DNA from: Treponema sp. UBA4328 | GTDB taxonomy: Bacteria > Spirochaetota > Spirochaetia > Treponematales > Treponemataceae | DNA: 31,381 nucleotides | Direction of reading: 5' to 3' | Assembly (NCBI GenBank): GCA_002394465.1 | Contig: DGTU01000171.1 | Location: forward strand, 1-31,381 | Shown: piece after piece, positions 1 to 8,164 of the stretch | Position numbering within the stretch: position 1 is the first letter of the stretch | Layout: each line of letters opens with the position of its first letter | The notes under the pieces: generated by a model | Told to the model about the DNA's origin: nothing | The model's input: the letters and a program-made list of their open reading frames with translations, nothing else | Databases searched by the model: none | Translations under genes and position numbers: made by a program

Positions 1-662
1 CCGCCGCTCCTCGTTGAGATCATGTAGCAGGAACCGAGCGCACTTCCAGTCTGTTCCCCGGCGCCGAAAACGTCCCTCATTTCAAGGCCGTTTTTCTGAA
101 GCTGCTGCATGACAGCTTTTACTTCACCTGCAAAAGTTATGGCCGGAAGATGAACCCTGACAGACAGTTTCATTCCGCTTCCGGCATCCTTTATGTTTGC
201 CGTAAGGTAGCCGAATTCAAAGCTCGCTGCAAACTGAAGCGTATTCTGGAGTTCATCATCAAGGCCGCTGCAAAGGCCGTAGAGTTCTTCAAGGTCAAGT
301 CCGGTTTTAAATGAGGATATCCTTATGTGGTCGACGTCATTTACAAGACATGCAAGGCGGCTGTCCGTACGGAGCACTATTCCCCCGGCAGGATTTTTGA
401 GTGTGGCCTGTTCTGCAATTCCGCGTTCAAGCAGAATTTTCGGACCTGAACCGCTGAGATCAGGAATCGTAACAGCCTGAAAAAGATCCGGTGTTTCGCT
501 GTGTGCAAATGAATCAAATACGAGGTTTCTTACTCTTTCAGCTTCTTCCGTTTTAAGGACATTTGGAAAGGCATAATTTGCAAGATTGCGTGCAATCCTC
601 ACGCGGGAAGAAATAACGACGTCATCATCGGTTCCGTCCTGTGTGAACCAGTCGCTACTCAT
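1..662 (-). CDS. mcsB: Protein arginine kinase McsB (partial, N-terminal part)
   Basis: ATP:guanido phosphotransferase-type kinase that phosphorylates arginine residues on proteins, marking them for Clp proteolysis in Firmicutes. The reading frame begins with ATG at 662-660 and runs off the left edge, so about 220 of roughly 350 expected residues are present. The N-terminus contains VISSRVRIARNL, the nucleotide-binding motif typical of McsB, and later GLCSGLDDELQNTLQFA and FGYLTANIKDAGSGMKLSVR, also characteristic of the family. The start overlaps the mcsA stop by 8 bases (ATGAGTAG), indicating translational coupling with its activator. The remaining C-terminal part, including the rest of the catalytic lobe, lies outside the window, so integrity of the gene cannot be judged. 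The family assignment is firm; the role in this organism is inferred from Bacillus. Confidence 0.93.
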   Translation of the reverse strand, partial: MSSDWFTQDGTDDDVVISSRVRIARNLANYAFPNVLKTEEAERVRNLVFDSFAHSETPDLFQAVTIPDLSGSGPKILLERGIAEQATLKNPAGGIVLRTDSRLACLVNDVDHIRISSFKTGLDLEELYGLCSGLDDELQNTLQFAASFEFGYLTANIKDAGSGMKLSVRVHLPAITFAGEVKAVMQQLQKNGLEMRDVFGAGEQTGSALGSCYMISTRSG

Positions 663-1158
663 TATCATCACCTGTTACGGGAGTTTTTTCCATGGCCCTC
701 AGATAATCACGGTAAAAGGCAGCCTTTTCATATTCTTCGTTTTTAATTGATTCCTGAAGTTTCCCCTGTATAAGGGTTCTGTCAGTAAGGGTCGAACGGA
801 ATCCGCGGATGCGCTTTGGCATGCGTCCGGCATAATGTCCCTGAAGTCCGTTTTTTTCCTGAATTTTCCTTATTTCATCTTCAAAGATTGAATAACATTC
901 GGTGCAGCCTGTAATTCTCAAAAGTCTGATTGTCCTGATGCTGGTTCCGCAGACAGGACATACCTTATTGTCTTTTTCAGAGCGTTCTTTCATTTCCGCA
1001 AAAAGGTTAACGAGCATTTTTTCAACTGAACGCGGATCATCTGATATTCCGCGTTCGGCCGCACACTGCATGCAGAGATTTATTTTCTTTTTGCCTGAAG
1101 GTCCAGACTGTTCAACAAAAAGGGATGCTTCACGCTCACCACAAAAATCACAAATCAT
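655..1158 (-). CDS. mcsA: McsA, zinc-finger/UVR-motif activator of McsB
   Basis: Small cytosolic protein (167 aa) that activates the McsB arginine kinase in Firmicutes. Four CxxC pairs are visible (C3/C6, C29/C32, C67/C70, C85/C88), consistent with two zinc-binding modules as in McsA, followed by a C-terminal UVR (UvrB/UvrC) motif at about residues 129-156. Length and domain order match the family. It is followed by mcsB with an 8-base overlap. A 63-base gap separates it from the lolE stop upstream, and a perfect TATAAT lies 9 bases before the ATG with no Shine-Dalgarno, so it may be transcribed separately from the lol genes as a near-leaderless mRNA. No ctsR or clpC is seen on the visible side of the pair. 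Confidence 0.93.
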   Translation of the reverse strand: MICDFCGEREASLFVEQSGPSGKKKINLCMQCAAERGISDDPRSVEKMLVNLFAEMKERSEKDNKVCPVCGTSIRTIRLLRITGCTECYSIFEDEIRKIQEKNGLQGHYAGRMPKRIRGFRSTLTDRTLIQGKLQESIKNEEYEKAAFYRDYLRAMEKTPVTGDDNE

Positions 1159-1167
1159 ACCAGAAAG

Positions 1168-1173
1168 ATTATA
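1168..1173 (-). promoter_or_regulatory. Putative -10 box (TATAAT) of mcsA
   Basis: On the minus strand TATAAT lies 9 bases before the mcsA ATG. A convincing -35 hexamer is not visible at normal spacing. No GGAGG-like sequence stands between it and the start codon. The box is embedded in a weak 7-bp inverted repeat (AAAGATT at 1164-1170 with AATCTTT at 1184-1190), which could be an operator or chance. Confidence 0.45.
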
Positions 1174-1221
1174 TCACAAAAGAAATCTTTTTAACATACA
1201 GAAATCAAAAAGAGCATGCAG

Positions 1222-2553
1222 TTACATCTTGCGCATTGTTTCAAGAGGTTTTTCTTTGCCGGCTTTGAGGGCCGGGAGCGTACTGACTGCGAGTGAAAGC
1301 ACGAGGGTTCCGCCGCAGATTATCATAAGCTGTTCAAGCGGAACTGAAATCGGGATTTTCTGGAGGTAGAACTGCGGATCAAGAAGCCTTATCTGCGTAA
1401 ACTCGGAAAGGTCACTTCCTGCAAGGACATAAAAGAACTGCGCAAGGAAGTTAACGATTTTTTCGATGAATTTAATTATTGAATCAAAGTTCACTGCACA
1501 CAGGAGACCTGCAGGAACTCCGGCAAGCACCCCGAGTCCGCCGGTAACCATTCCCGTAATCAGGAAAGAAACGGTAATTCCGGAACTTGAACCTCCCAGG
1601 CTCTTGAGGATTGCAATTTCACGGCGGCGCTCCATGACAAGCATTACAAGCGCACTTGAAATATTAACCGATGCAACAAGAATGATGAGTATCATGATCA
1701 GCAGCAGCATGATTTTGGTTGATTCAAAATTATCAAAGATTGCCCTGTTCTGACTGACTTCGTTCCATTTCTGAACGGATGTAAACACCGGAAAATTTTC
1801 TTCGATATCTGTTCTTGCCCTGTCTGCAGCGGAAGAAAAGGCATCATAACTGTCAACAAGAATACTTATCTTGGAAGAATTAACCGGAAGAATCGAAAAA
1901 CCTTTTTCAAGCGGAATGAAAACCCACAGGGCATCAAGTTCCTGATATCCGCACGATACGATTCCTGAAACTTTAAAAGGCGTAAGGCGCGGAAGGGTTT
2001 TTCCGTCCGGAAGCTGTTTTGTCGTAATCAGGCGGAAAGTTGAACCTGCCTTAAGGTTTAAAAGTTCTGCAAATTTCTGGCCGACAACGGCACTCTTTTC
2101 ATCCTTAAATTCCCTTGTTCCTTCAATAACGTCAAAAAGAGATGCAAAGGCTTCATTCCTCGTAAAAATGTCATTCTCAACTGCACGAACCGTTGCTCCG
2201 GTACGTCCGTTTTTTCCGGCGGCAAGCGCAATTCCGCAGAGCTGCGGCCATGCATTCTTGACGCTTTCAAGTCCCCTGATTCCTTCTGCAAGCTTGATAA
2301 GGTTCTGTGCGCTTCCTGATTCATCAGAATAATGATAGAGCTCGCATTCAATATGACCTGTGGAAAGTCCGATATACCGCCCCGTAATTCCCTGTATCAT
2401 TCCGTCGGAAACACTGAGTACCATAATCAGCGGAACAAGGCTTATCGCAATGCAGATAAAGGCACCGAAAAGGCTTCGCCTGGCATTTGATTTTTTACCG
2501 GTACGGGGAAAAAGTAACCTTGAAGCAAAAAGAACAGACGCCTTTACGTTCAT
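1222..2553 (-). CDS. lolE: Lipoprotein-releasing ABC transporter permease, LolE/LolC family
   Basis: Inner-membrane permease (443 aa) of the Lol system, which extracts lipoproteins from the inner membrane using LolD ATP hydrolysis. The topology is that of the MacB/FtsX permease family: TM1 near residues 30-48, a large periplasmic domain to about 275, then TM2 (about 278-302), TM3 (about 323-354) and TM4 (about 406-429). The cytoplasmic coupling segment after TM2 reads MERRREIAILKSLGG, the family hallmark. It is the second permease of the cluster; with the gene at 3217-4512 it would form a LolC/LolE heterodimer around a LolD dimer. Its ATG overlaps the lolD stop by four bases (ATGA). Whether it is LolE or LolC by function cannot be told from sequence alone; the symbol follows gene order lolC-lolD-lolE. 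Confidence 0.88.
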   Translation of the reverse strand: MNVKASVLFASRLLFPRTGKKSNARRSLFGAFICIAISLVPLIMVLSVSDGMIQGITGRYIGLSTGHIECELYHYSDESGSAQNLIKLAEGIRGLESVKNAWPQLCGIALAAGKNGRTGATVRAVENDIFTRNEAFASLFDVIEGTREFKDEKSAVVGQKFAELLNLKAGSTFRLITTKQLPDGKTLPRLTPFKVSGIVSCGYQELDALWVFIPLEKGFSILPVNSSKISILVDSYDAFSSAADRARTDIEENFPVFTSVQKWNEVSQNRAIFDNFESTKIMLLLIMILIILVASVNISSALVMLVMERRREIAILKSLGGSSSGITVSFLITGMVTGGLGVLAGVPAGLLCAVNFDSIIKFIEKIVNFLAQFFYVLAGSDLSEFTQIRLLDPQFYLQKIPISVPLEQLMIICGGTLVLSLAVSTLPALKAGKEKPLETMRKM

Positions 2554-3224
2554 ACAAGTTTTCCGTCCCTGATGGAAAGTATCCGGTCACCGTTTTTTGC
2601 AAGTTCAAGGTCATGAGTTACAAGAACAAGAGTTTTTTTATACTTATCAACCATCGAAAACAGCAGGTCACCGATAATTCCGGAATTCTGAGGATCGAGG
2701 TTACCTGTCGGTTCATCAGCAAGTATCAGCTGCGGATTATTTACAAGGGAACGCGCAACTGCAACCCTCTGCCTTTCACCGCCGGACAGCTGTGACGGAA
2801 GATGATTGATTCTTGAGGAAAGTCCTACATCATTGAGAAGTGAAAGTGCCCTCTCCCTGGCCTCTTTTTTAGGAACTCCCGACATGTAGCACGGGAGGAA
2901 TACGTTTTCAAGCGCAGTAAAATCCTTGAGCAGATAATGAAACTGGAATACGAGTCCGAGGTATTCACTTCTGTATCTGGCAAGTTCAGCCTCATTGAGT
3001 GCAGTAACTTCGTAGTTTCCTGCAAAGACTGAACCGGAAGTTGCACTGTCGAGACCGCCGACGATATTGAGGAAGGTACTTTTACCGCTTCCACTCTGGC
3101 CGACGATAACGGTTTTGGTTTCGCCCTCAAGTTCAAGGCTGACGTCTTTTAAAATTGTAAGTGACTCAATGTCCGTCTTATATGTCTTTTCAAGATTCTT
3201 TATCCTGATTACAGGCTCACTCAT
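2550..3224 (-). CDS. lolD: Lipoprotein-releasing ABC transporter ATP-binding protein LolD
   Basis: ATPase subunit of the LolCDE complex. Visible motifs: Walker A GQSGSGKST (about residues 42-50), Q-loop LVFQFHYLL, ABC signature LSGGERQRVAVARS, Walker B LILADEPTGNLD and H-loop LVTHD, in the order and spacing of the LolD/MacB ATPase family. I place the start at the ATG at 3224-3222 (protein MSEPVIRIKN, 224 aa): GGAGG stands nine bases upstream, and the ATG overlaps the lolC stop by 8 bases (ATGAGTGA). A longer reading from a TTG at 3242 is less likely. The stop overlaps the next permease ATG by four bases. The three lol genes are therefore tightly coupled. Confidence 0.93.
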   Translation of the reverse strand: MSEPVIRIKNLEKTYKTDIESLTILKDVSLELEGETKTVIVGQSGSGKSTFLNIVGGLDSATSGSVFAGNYEVTALNEAELARYRSEYLGLVFQFHYLLKDFTALENVFLPCYMSGVPKKEARERALSLLNDVGLSSRINHLPSQLSGGERQRVAVARSLVNNPQLILADEPTGNLDPQNSGIIGDLLFSMVDKYKKTLVLVTHDLELAKNGDRILSIRDGKLV

Positions 3225-4512
3225 CACGCAAAACCTCCGCAACAGTCATTTTTAATACTCCCCGGCTCGCCTTCCATGAAGCAAACAGGGCGGAAAAAAT
3301 TCCGAAAATCGTAATCAAAACCACTTCAGAAAAAATAATCTTCGGCGGAATTTTTGAATATATAAGGAACGTCGAATTGAACGGAATATAATCTGCTGCC
3401 TGCGGGTTAAAAAGCATTGCAAAAAAATATTCCAGCTGATACAAGAAGGAACTTAAGAATTCAAAGACCTGCGGCATTCTGACAGAAATCAAAAGCCCGA
3501 GCAGAAGTCCCGGAACGGCACCCTTAATTCCCGTGAGAAAGCCCTGCATTACAAAAATTGACTGTATTGCAGAACTTCTTCCTCCGAGCGCAGAAAGAAC
3601 GGAGATTTCCTCCCTCCTTTCATATACGATTCTCCTCATTCCGTTAAAAATGTTTATCGCAACAACAACAAAAATCAGGAATACAAGCAGCATGAGGACA
3701 TTTTTTTCTACACGCAGGGCACCAAAGAACGAACGGTTGTAACTTCGCCAGCTTTCAGCCTTAACGTTCGGGAAGGCCTTTCTGATTCTTGCAATGAGCT
3801 GCTCTTCCCTTTCCGGATCTTCAACCTTTATTCCGAAATACAGCGGACTTGATTCACCGAAATATTTTTTGCCGTCTTTAATGTTTATGAACGCATAGGA
3901 ATTGTTTATTACTGCATATCCCGTCCTGAAATAATCCGTTACTACGAATTCACGGTCGTCAGAAATAAGGTCAACATCATTTCCGCCGCTTAATGCAAAA
4001 AGGTTTACGGTTCCGCCGCGTCCGACTCCGAGGGTTCCTGCAAGTTCTCGGGCAAGCAGGATGGAATTTGATGAATTCAGGCTGAAGCTTCCGTTATAGA
4101 GGATAAATTCTTTTTTAAATCCTTCATCCGTTTCAAGTATATCTTCCGGGACTGCACGGATTAATGCGGCCGCCTGCCTTCCGTTTCGTCCGACCATAAG
4201 TGCCTGTGCTTCATAGAAAGGCGTAACGCAAAGCACGGATTTTTCATTCTGACACCAGTTCAAAAAATCAAACTGAGTTTCTTCATCAGCCTGAACGCGT
4301 ATGTGATAGGAACTGACTTCCATTATTGAATCAATAAAACTGTGCTGAAAGCCGTTCATGACGCTGATTACGGTAATAAGGGTCATTACCCCGAAACATA
4401 TTCCAAGCGATGCAAGGAAAGACGTTACCCTTGAACGTCCCCTGCGGTCAACCCTGGAGAATTTCTTTGAAACATAAAAAATCCATTTGAGCGAAGCAAA
4501 AAATTTACTCAT
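3217..4512 (-). CDS. lolC: Lipoprotein-releasing ABC transporter permease, LolC/LolE family
   Basis: First permease of the Lol cluster (431 aa). It has the MacB/FtsX fold: TM1 about residues 27-50 (LGICFGVMTLITVISVMNGF), a large periplasmic domain, TM2 about 269-290 followed by the coupling segment YERREEISVLSALGG, TM3 about 320-344 and TM4 about 389-412. It is paralogous to the protein at 1222-2553 but clearly diverged, as expected for a heterodimer. The start at 4512 (MSKFFASLKW) is chosen because GAAGGAGA lies about 9 bases upstream and ATGAGTAA overlaps the stop of the preceding gene by 8 bases; a GTG at 4539 would give nine more residues that include the ribosome-binding sequence. It probably handles release of lipoproteins to the outer membrane; target lipoproteins are not in this window. 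Confidence 0.88.
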   Translation of the reverse strand: MSKFFASLKWIFYVSKKFSRVDRRGRSRVTSFLASLGICFGVMTLITVISVMNGFQHSFIDSIMEVSSYHIRVQADEETQFDFLNWCQNEKSVLCVTPFYEAQALMVGRNGRQAAALIRAVPEDILETDEGFKKEFILYNGSFSLNSSNSILLARELAGTLGVGRGGTVNLFALSGGNDVDLISDDREFVVTDYFRTGYAVINNSYAFINIKDGKKYFGESSPLYFGIKVEDPEREEQLIARIRKAFPNVKAESWRSYNRSFFGALRVEKNVLMLLVFLIFVVVAINIFNGMRRIVYERREEISVLSALGGRSSAIQSIFVMQGFLTGIKGAVPGLLLGLLISVRMPQVFEFLSSFLYQLEYFFAMLFNPQAADYIPFNSTFLIYSKIPPKIIFSEVVLITIFGIFSALFASWKASRGVLKMTVAEVLRDE

Positions 4513-5692
4513 TGCCAAAAAGTCTCCTTCTCTGTTCACGTCCGTTCAGGAGAATGCGCTCAGAAACTTTCGTTCCGTTTTCATATTTTGCTTCAACCGA
4601 AAAACCATTGTCAAAATACATGTATTCATTATACACATTTTCTGCCGTATATAAAGTTTTCATCCTGAGCTGTCCGTTTTCATAAAATTCACAGTCAGGA
4701 ACAGTTGAGTTTTGTGTATATGAATACACCTTTTTCTGAATGAGGGTTTTGACGACTACAGAATCATTCTTACCGTCAGAATAAAACCATTTCTGTATAT
4801 TCTGTTCCGTTTCCCGTCCTTCTGCGTCATATTTATATCTGTAAATTCCATCAGGAATCAGTTTTTCACCTTCATAATGCGAAACCTGCCTTTCACTTAC
4901 ATTCCGTCTGTCGTCATAGAAGGTCTTAACAAGCTGTTCACTGGCAAAGGTCATCTGTTCCGTTGATACAAGTTCAGAAGAATCATTGTATCTGTATTCA
5001 CGGGAAAGTGTTTTTTCTGCCTTTTTAGTGTCCGTAAACAGCTTGAATTCTTCATAGCGTACTATGCTGCCGTTTTCATCATAGATCCGGCGCCTTATAA
5101 GCCCTTCCGCTTCATCCGTTACGCAGCGGTATTTTCCGAGCATGCTTTTTGAAAGATTTTCCTTTCCGTAAACAAAATGCCTGAGGGATCCGTCCGATGC
5201 TGAAAACTGCCTTTCTGCATCTTCACCGTCATTTCCTTCAGTTTCTTCAAGGGCGTGTCCGTCCTTTCCGTCCGGAAGTGCAAGTATGTCTTCCCCGTAT
5301 GAAATGTCAAAATCTTCACCTTCCTTTGAAAGTGCATAAAGTACGCTGTCAATCCAGTCAGTTTTTTCTTTCTGTACGGTCTTAAAGTCTTCCGTCCTGA
5401 AGTTTTTCTCAAAGGATGCAGTTTTATCGGGATTAAAATATTCATAGATAGTCAAAAGTCCGCCGCGAGTCCACACAGGAGATAACATAAGTTCAACAGT
5501 CCTGTATGAAATGCCTGAAACTGACATAACATCATCCTCTGCTTCATAAGCCGTAACACTCCGGGCCCTGATTATTTCGAAACAGAATTCCCTGAGTGAA
5601 AGCACATTTTCGCTTTCCTTTTCTGAAGCAGAAGAAAATGCATGAGAGAAAAAACATGTCATGATTATCAGTATCAGGAAAGTCTTTTTCAC
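4505..5692 (-). CDS. Unknown secreted protein with tyrosine-rich strand repeats
   Basis: I do not recognise the family (395 aa). The N-terminus has a signal peptide (MKKTFLILIIMTCFFSHAFS) with a probable signal peptidase I site near AFSSAS; the IMTC stretch is a poor lipobox, so a lipoprotein is possible but not supported. The second half carries irregular repeats of the type YRYND, TFYDDRRNVSE, YRYKYDAEGRE, FYENGQLRMKTLY, MYFDNGFSVEAKYENG, resembling the YwqK/MORN-like or YD-type strand repeats that build extended beta structures. The start is a GTG three bases before the ftsY stop codon, with only a weak GGA ribosome site, and the stop overlaps lolC by 8 bases. Position between ftsY and lolCDE suggests an envelope function linked to protein or lipoprotein export, which is inference. 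Confidence 0.8.
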   Translation of the reverse strand: MKKTFLILIIMTCFFSHAFSSASEKESENVLSLREFCFEIIRARSVTAYEAEDDVMSVSGISYRTVELMLSPVWTRGGLLTIYEYFNPDKTASFEKNFRTEDFKTVQKEKTDWIDSVLYALSKEGEDFDISYGEDILALPDGKDGHALEETEGNDGEDAERQFSASDGSLRHFVYGKENLSKSMLGKYRCVTDEAEGLIRRRIYDENGSIVRYEEFKLFTDTKKAEKTLSREYRYNDSSELVSTEQMTFASEQLVKTFYDDRRNVSERQVSHYEGEKLIPDGIYRYKYDAEGRETEQNIQKWFYSDGKNDSVVVKTLIQKKVYSYTQNSTVPDCEFYENGQLRMKTLYTAENVYNEYMYFDNGFSVEAKYENGTKVSERILLNGREQRRRLFGNE

Positions 5693-5695
5693 GCG

Positions 5696-6562
5696 CTAAA
5701 GTCCAAGAAACTCATCCGTATATTTTTCAGTATCAAACTTCTGAATATCCTCATAATGTTCTCCGGTACATACAAATGCAACCGGAATTCCAAGTTCCCT
5801 GCCGGCCGCAAATGCAATTCCTCCGCGGGCCGTTGAATCGTATTTGGTTATTATGATTGCATCGACTCCTACGGCTTCGTTAAATACTTCTGCCTGCCTC
5901 AAGGCATTCTGTCCCGTTGTTCCGTCAACGACAAGAAATTTTTTATAGTATCCGGAATCAGCCTTTGAAGAAGCAATCCTGTCGATTTTCTGAAGTTCAC
6001 GGACAAGGTTTTCCTTATTGTGCAGTCGTCCTGCCGTATCCGCAATCACAAGATCGCCGCCCTGAGCCTTTACCGCTTCAGCAGCATCAAATACGACTGC
6101 TCCTGGATCTCCTCCATGCTGATGTGCAACAACCCTTATCTTAAGGCGTTCGCCGTGCATTTCAAGCTGTTCTTCTGCAGCCGCCCTGAAGGTATCTGCC
6201 GCTGCCATTACAACTTTGTTTCCCTGCTCCTTGTAATAATTTGCAATTTTAGCTGCAGTAGTAGTCTTTCCGACACCGTTTACTCCGAGCATCATAAAAA
6301 TGTTTACCTTACCCCTTTCCGGAGCTAAATCTGCCGCCTTAGCATACGACAAAAGCATTTCCCTCAGGCGGAGCGTAATTTCCTTTTCATCGGTAATTCT
6401 GCTGCTTTTGCAGTATGCCTCAAGTTCATCCGTAATTTCAAAGGCATTTTTTGCACCGAGGTCTCCTTCAACAAGGGCATCGGCAAGTTCTTCAAAAAAT
6501 TCTTCGTTAACTGACTTTGAAGAAAAGAGATTCTTTAATTTCTGACCAAAACTTAATTTCAT
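5696..6562 (-). CDS. ftsY: Signal recognition particle receptor FtsY
   Basis: SRP-GTPase that docks SRP-bound ribosomes at the membrane (288 aa). It has the N domain (about 1-80) and G domain: G1 GVNGVGKTTT (93-102), DTFRAAA (123-129), G3 DTAGR (175-179), G4 TKYD (239-242) followed by GGIA, and the closing TGE at 266-268. There is no long acidic A domain; instead a short basic amphipathic N-terminus (MKLSFGQKLKNLFSS) probably gives membrane contact. The G4 motif is TKYD rather than the more usual TKLD, a conservative difference near guanine specificity. Start supported by GGGAGG six bases upstream. It lies 36 bases after the PEGA-protein gene, in the same operon. Confidence 0.96.
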   Translation of the reverse strand: MKLSFGQKLKNLFSSKSVNEEFFEELADALVEGDLGAKNAFEITDELEAYCKSSRITDEKEITLRLREMLLSYAKAADLAPERGKVNIFMMLGVNGVGKTTTAAKIANYYKEQGNKVVMAAADTFRAAAEEQLEMHGERLKIRVVAHQHGGDPGAVVFDAAEAVKAQGGDLVIADTAGRLHNKENLVRELQKIDRIASSKADSGYYKKFLVVDGTTGQNALRQAEVFNEAVGVDAIIITKYDSTARGGIAFAAGRELGIPVAFVCTGEHYEDIQKFDTEKYTDEFLGL

Positions 6563-6598
6563 ACAGGCCTCCCGTTTTTAAATCCAGTTTTTATTATT

Positions 6599-8164
6599 TT
6601 AATATGAATATGCCGTAGCCGGCAGGACATCATTTGCTGCATTAAGATAACGTATTAATTCTACCACGAGCCACACTCCGCACGCGCCCGTAACTCCAAG
6701 CGTTGCATAGGAACGCGTCTGCCATTTTTTTACATCGTCATATGAGATTGTCGTTCCGTCACTGTTTGCATAGGCCTGGTTCACGGCCGTAAAATTTCCC
6801 ACACAGTAGAACGTAAACGGCAGGGAACAGATCAATGCAGTATAGGCCGTATACATGCCCCGTCTTCTTTTATCAATATTGTTCTCGCGGTTAAATGGCT
6901 TTGCATTGACGACAAGTTTTGCTCCGTCTGCAAGTTCATCGGAAGGAATATAGAAAAATGCATTAAGTTCATTTCCTTCGATTGCATCTTCCTTTGGCGG
7001 AAGCTTCGACCAGATACCAAGAACGGACTTTCCGTTTATCGTAAGTACCGCTTCCGGATTGTTTTCGTCAACGCTGCTCTGTTCAAGAGCCCTTGCATAA
7101 AAGACACCGCTGCTGAGTTTTTTAAGGCGCAGGTTTACTGAACCTTTAACTGACGGGCGCAGGTCAGTCGTAATGACATACCTGTCCGTACCCGAAAAAT
7201 CATAGGTTACGATTGCATCATCATAGCCCGGAGACTCTACAGTCAGCGTATGAATTCCTGCATCAAGCACGACGGATTCAGAAAGATTCGTATACACAAC
7301 TCCGTCAATGTTCACGCGGCAGTTATCACGGGCAGCACCGGGGCCGATGTCAAACATAAGTTTTACCGGAAGTGAATTTGCGATCTTAGGTGAAAGTCCC
7401 CTTACGAGCCGTCTTGCAATTGAAAGTGAATCCGACAGCAGGCCGATTTCGGTCACGGCTCCGCTGCTCCTTGCCCCCGGGAAAACAAAAAGTTCAGCCG
7501 TAACGGAAGCATATTCACCATACGAAACAATTTTACCGGTAATAAGTCCGTTTATCTTTGCAGAAGCAATTTCCCTTGAATACGTCCAGCTTTTTATTCC
7601 GTCAAATACGGCATCCTTAGAAGGCTTAAAAAGGGCAGTAACGTCATTTTTATATATTACGACAGTTTCACCGGAATCATTATCAGCAGAAGCATAAATT
7701 TCAGCCGTTTTTCTGTCGGCTTCCCTGAGGTTTGCATCTATTTTTTCTTCGATTTCTGCAATTTTTTCGTTTTCCTCGCGGACAGCCTTTTCAAATTCCC
7801 TTGCAGTTTTTTTGGAAAGGACAAGCGCGTCCCTGGTCTTATATTCCTTTGAAAGCTGAAGAAACAGTGAAAGCCGCTCCGTCTGAAGGGAATCGAGTGC
7901 ACGGTCAAGTTTTTCATCCTTGTGAACGTTTCTTGTCCTGTCCTGTGCAATCTGTTCAAGAATCAGCTGGGGAATAACGCCTGCAGCCTTCATATCACTT
8001 GCAGAATGAGAATCGGGCTGCTCAAAAACAAATTCCTGTGCCGACAGAACCCACGAATCAGCGGATACCTCCGGCACAAATGCAAAAAAAACGTACAGTA
8101 ATGCAGCTGAGAATTTAATAAAATGCCTGCAGGAAAAATTACTCCAGATCGTCGTCATCATCAT
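6599..8164 (-). CDS. PEGA-domain membrane protein, secreted N-terminus
   Basis: Envelope protein of unknown role (521 aa). A signal sequence covers about residues 1-36 (hydrophobic FSAALLYVFFAFV, then VSADS). Residues about 80-150 are rich in Glu, Lys and Arg and likely form a coiled coil; a PEGA-like domain follows at about 281-328 (VNIDGVVYTNLSES, LDAGIHTLTVESPGYD). The C-terminus contains two hydrophobic segments at about 435-458 and 483-503, probably a membrane hairpin. PEGA domains occur in surface proteins and are thought to bind cell-wall or surface polymers. The start lies inside the end of prfB (26-base overlap): three consecutive ATGs, of which the third (8158) is best placed behind a GGGG ribosome-binding sequence. 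Function is not known; neighbours suggest only co-transcription with prfB and ftsY. Confidence 0.85.
   Translation of the reverse strand: MMMTTIWSNFSCRHFIKFSAALLYVFFAFVPEVSADSWVLSAQEFVFEQPDSHSASDMKAAGVIPQLILEQIAQDRTRNVHKDEKLDRALDSLQTERLSLFLQLSKEYKTRDALVLSKKTAREFEKAVREENEKIAEIEEKIDANLREADRKTAEIYASADNDSGETVVIYKNDVTALFKPSKDAVFDGIKSWTYSREIASAKINGLITGKIVSYGEYASVTAELFVFPGARSSGAVTEIGLLSDSLSIARRLVRGLSPKIANSLPVKLMFDIGPGAARDNCRVNIDGVVYTNLSESVVLDAGIHTLTVESPGYDDAIVTYDFSGTDRYVITTDLRPSVKGSVNLRLKKLSSGVFYARALEQSSVDENNPEAVLTINGKSVLGIWSKLPPKEDAIEGNELNAFFYIPSDELADGAKLVVNAKPFNRENNIDKRRRGMYTAYTALICSLPFTFYCVGNFTAVNQAYANSDGTTISYDDVKKWQTRSYATLGVTGACGVWLVVELIRYLNAANDVLPATAYSY

Noticed and set aside
902..1369. 155-residue open frame on the plus strand
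   Set aside because: Lies antisense across mcsA and the end of lolE and shows no domain or start signals.
3225..3242. Upstream TTG start for lolD
   Set aside because: It would include the GGAGG ribosome site inside the gene; the ATG at 3224 is correctly spaced behind it.
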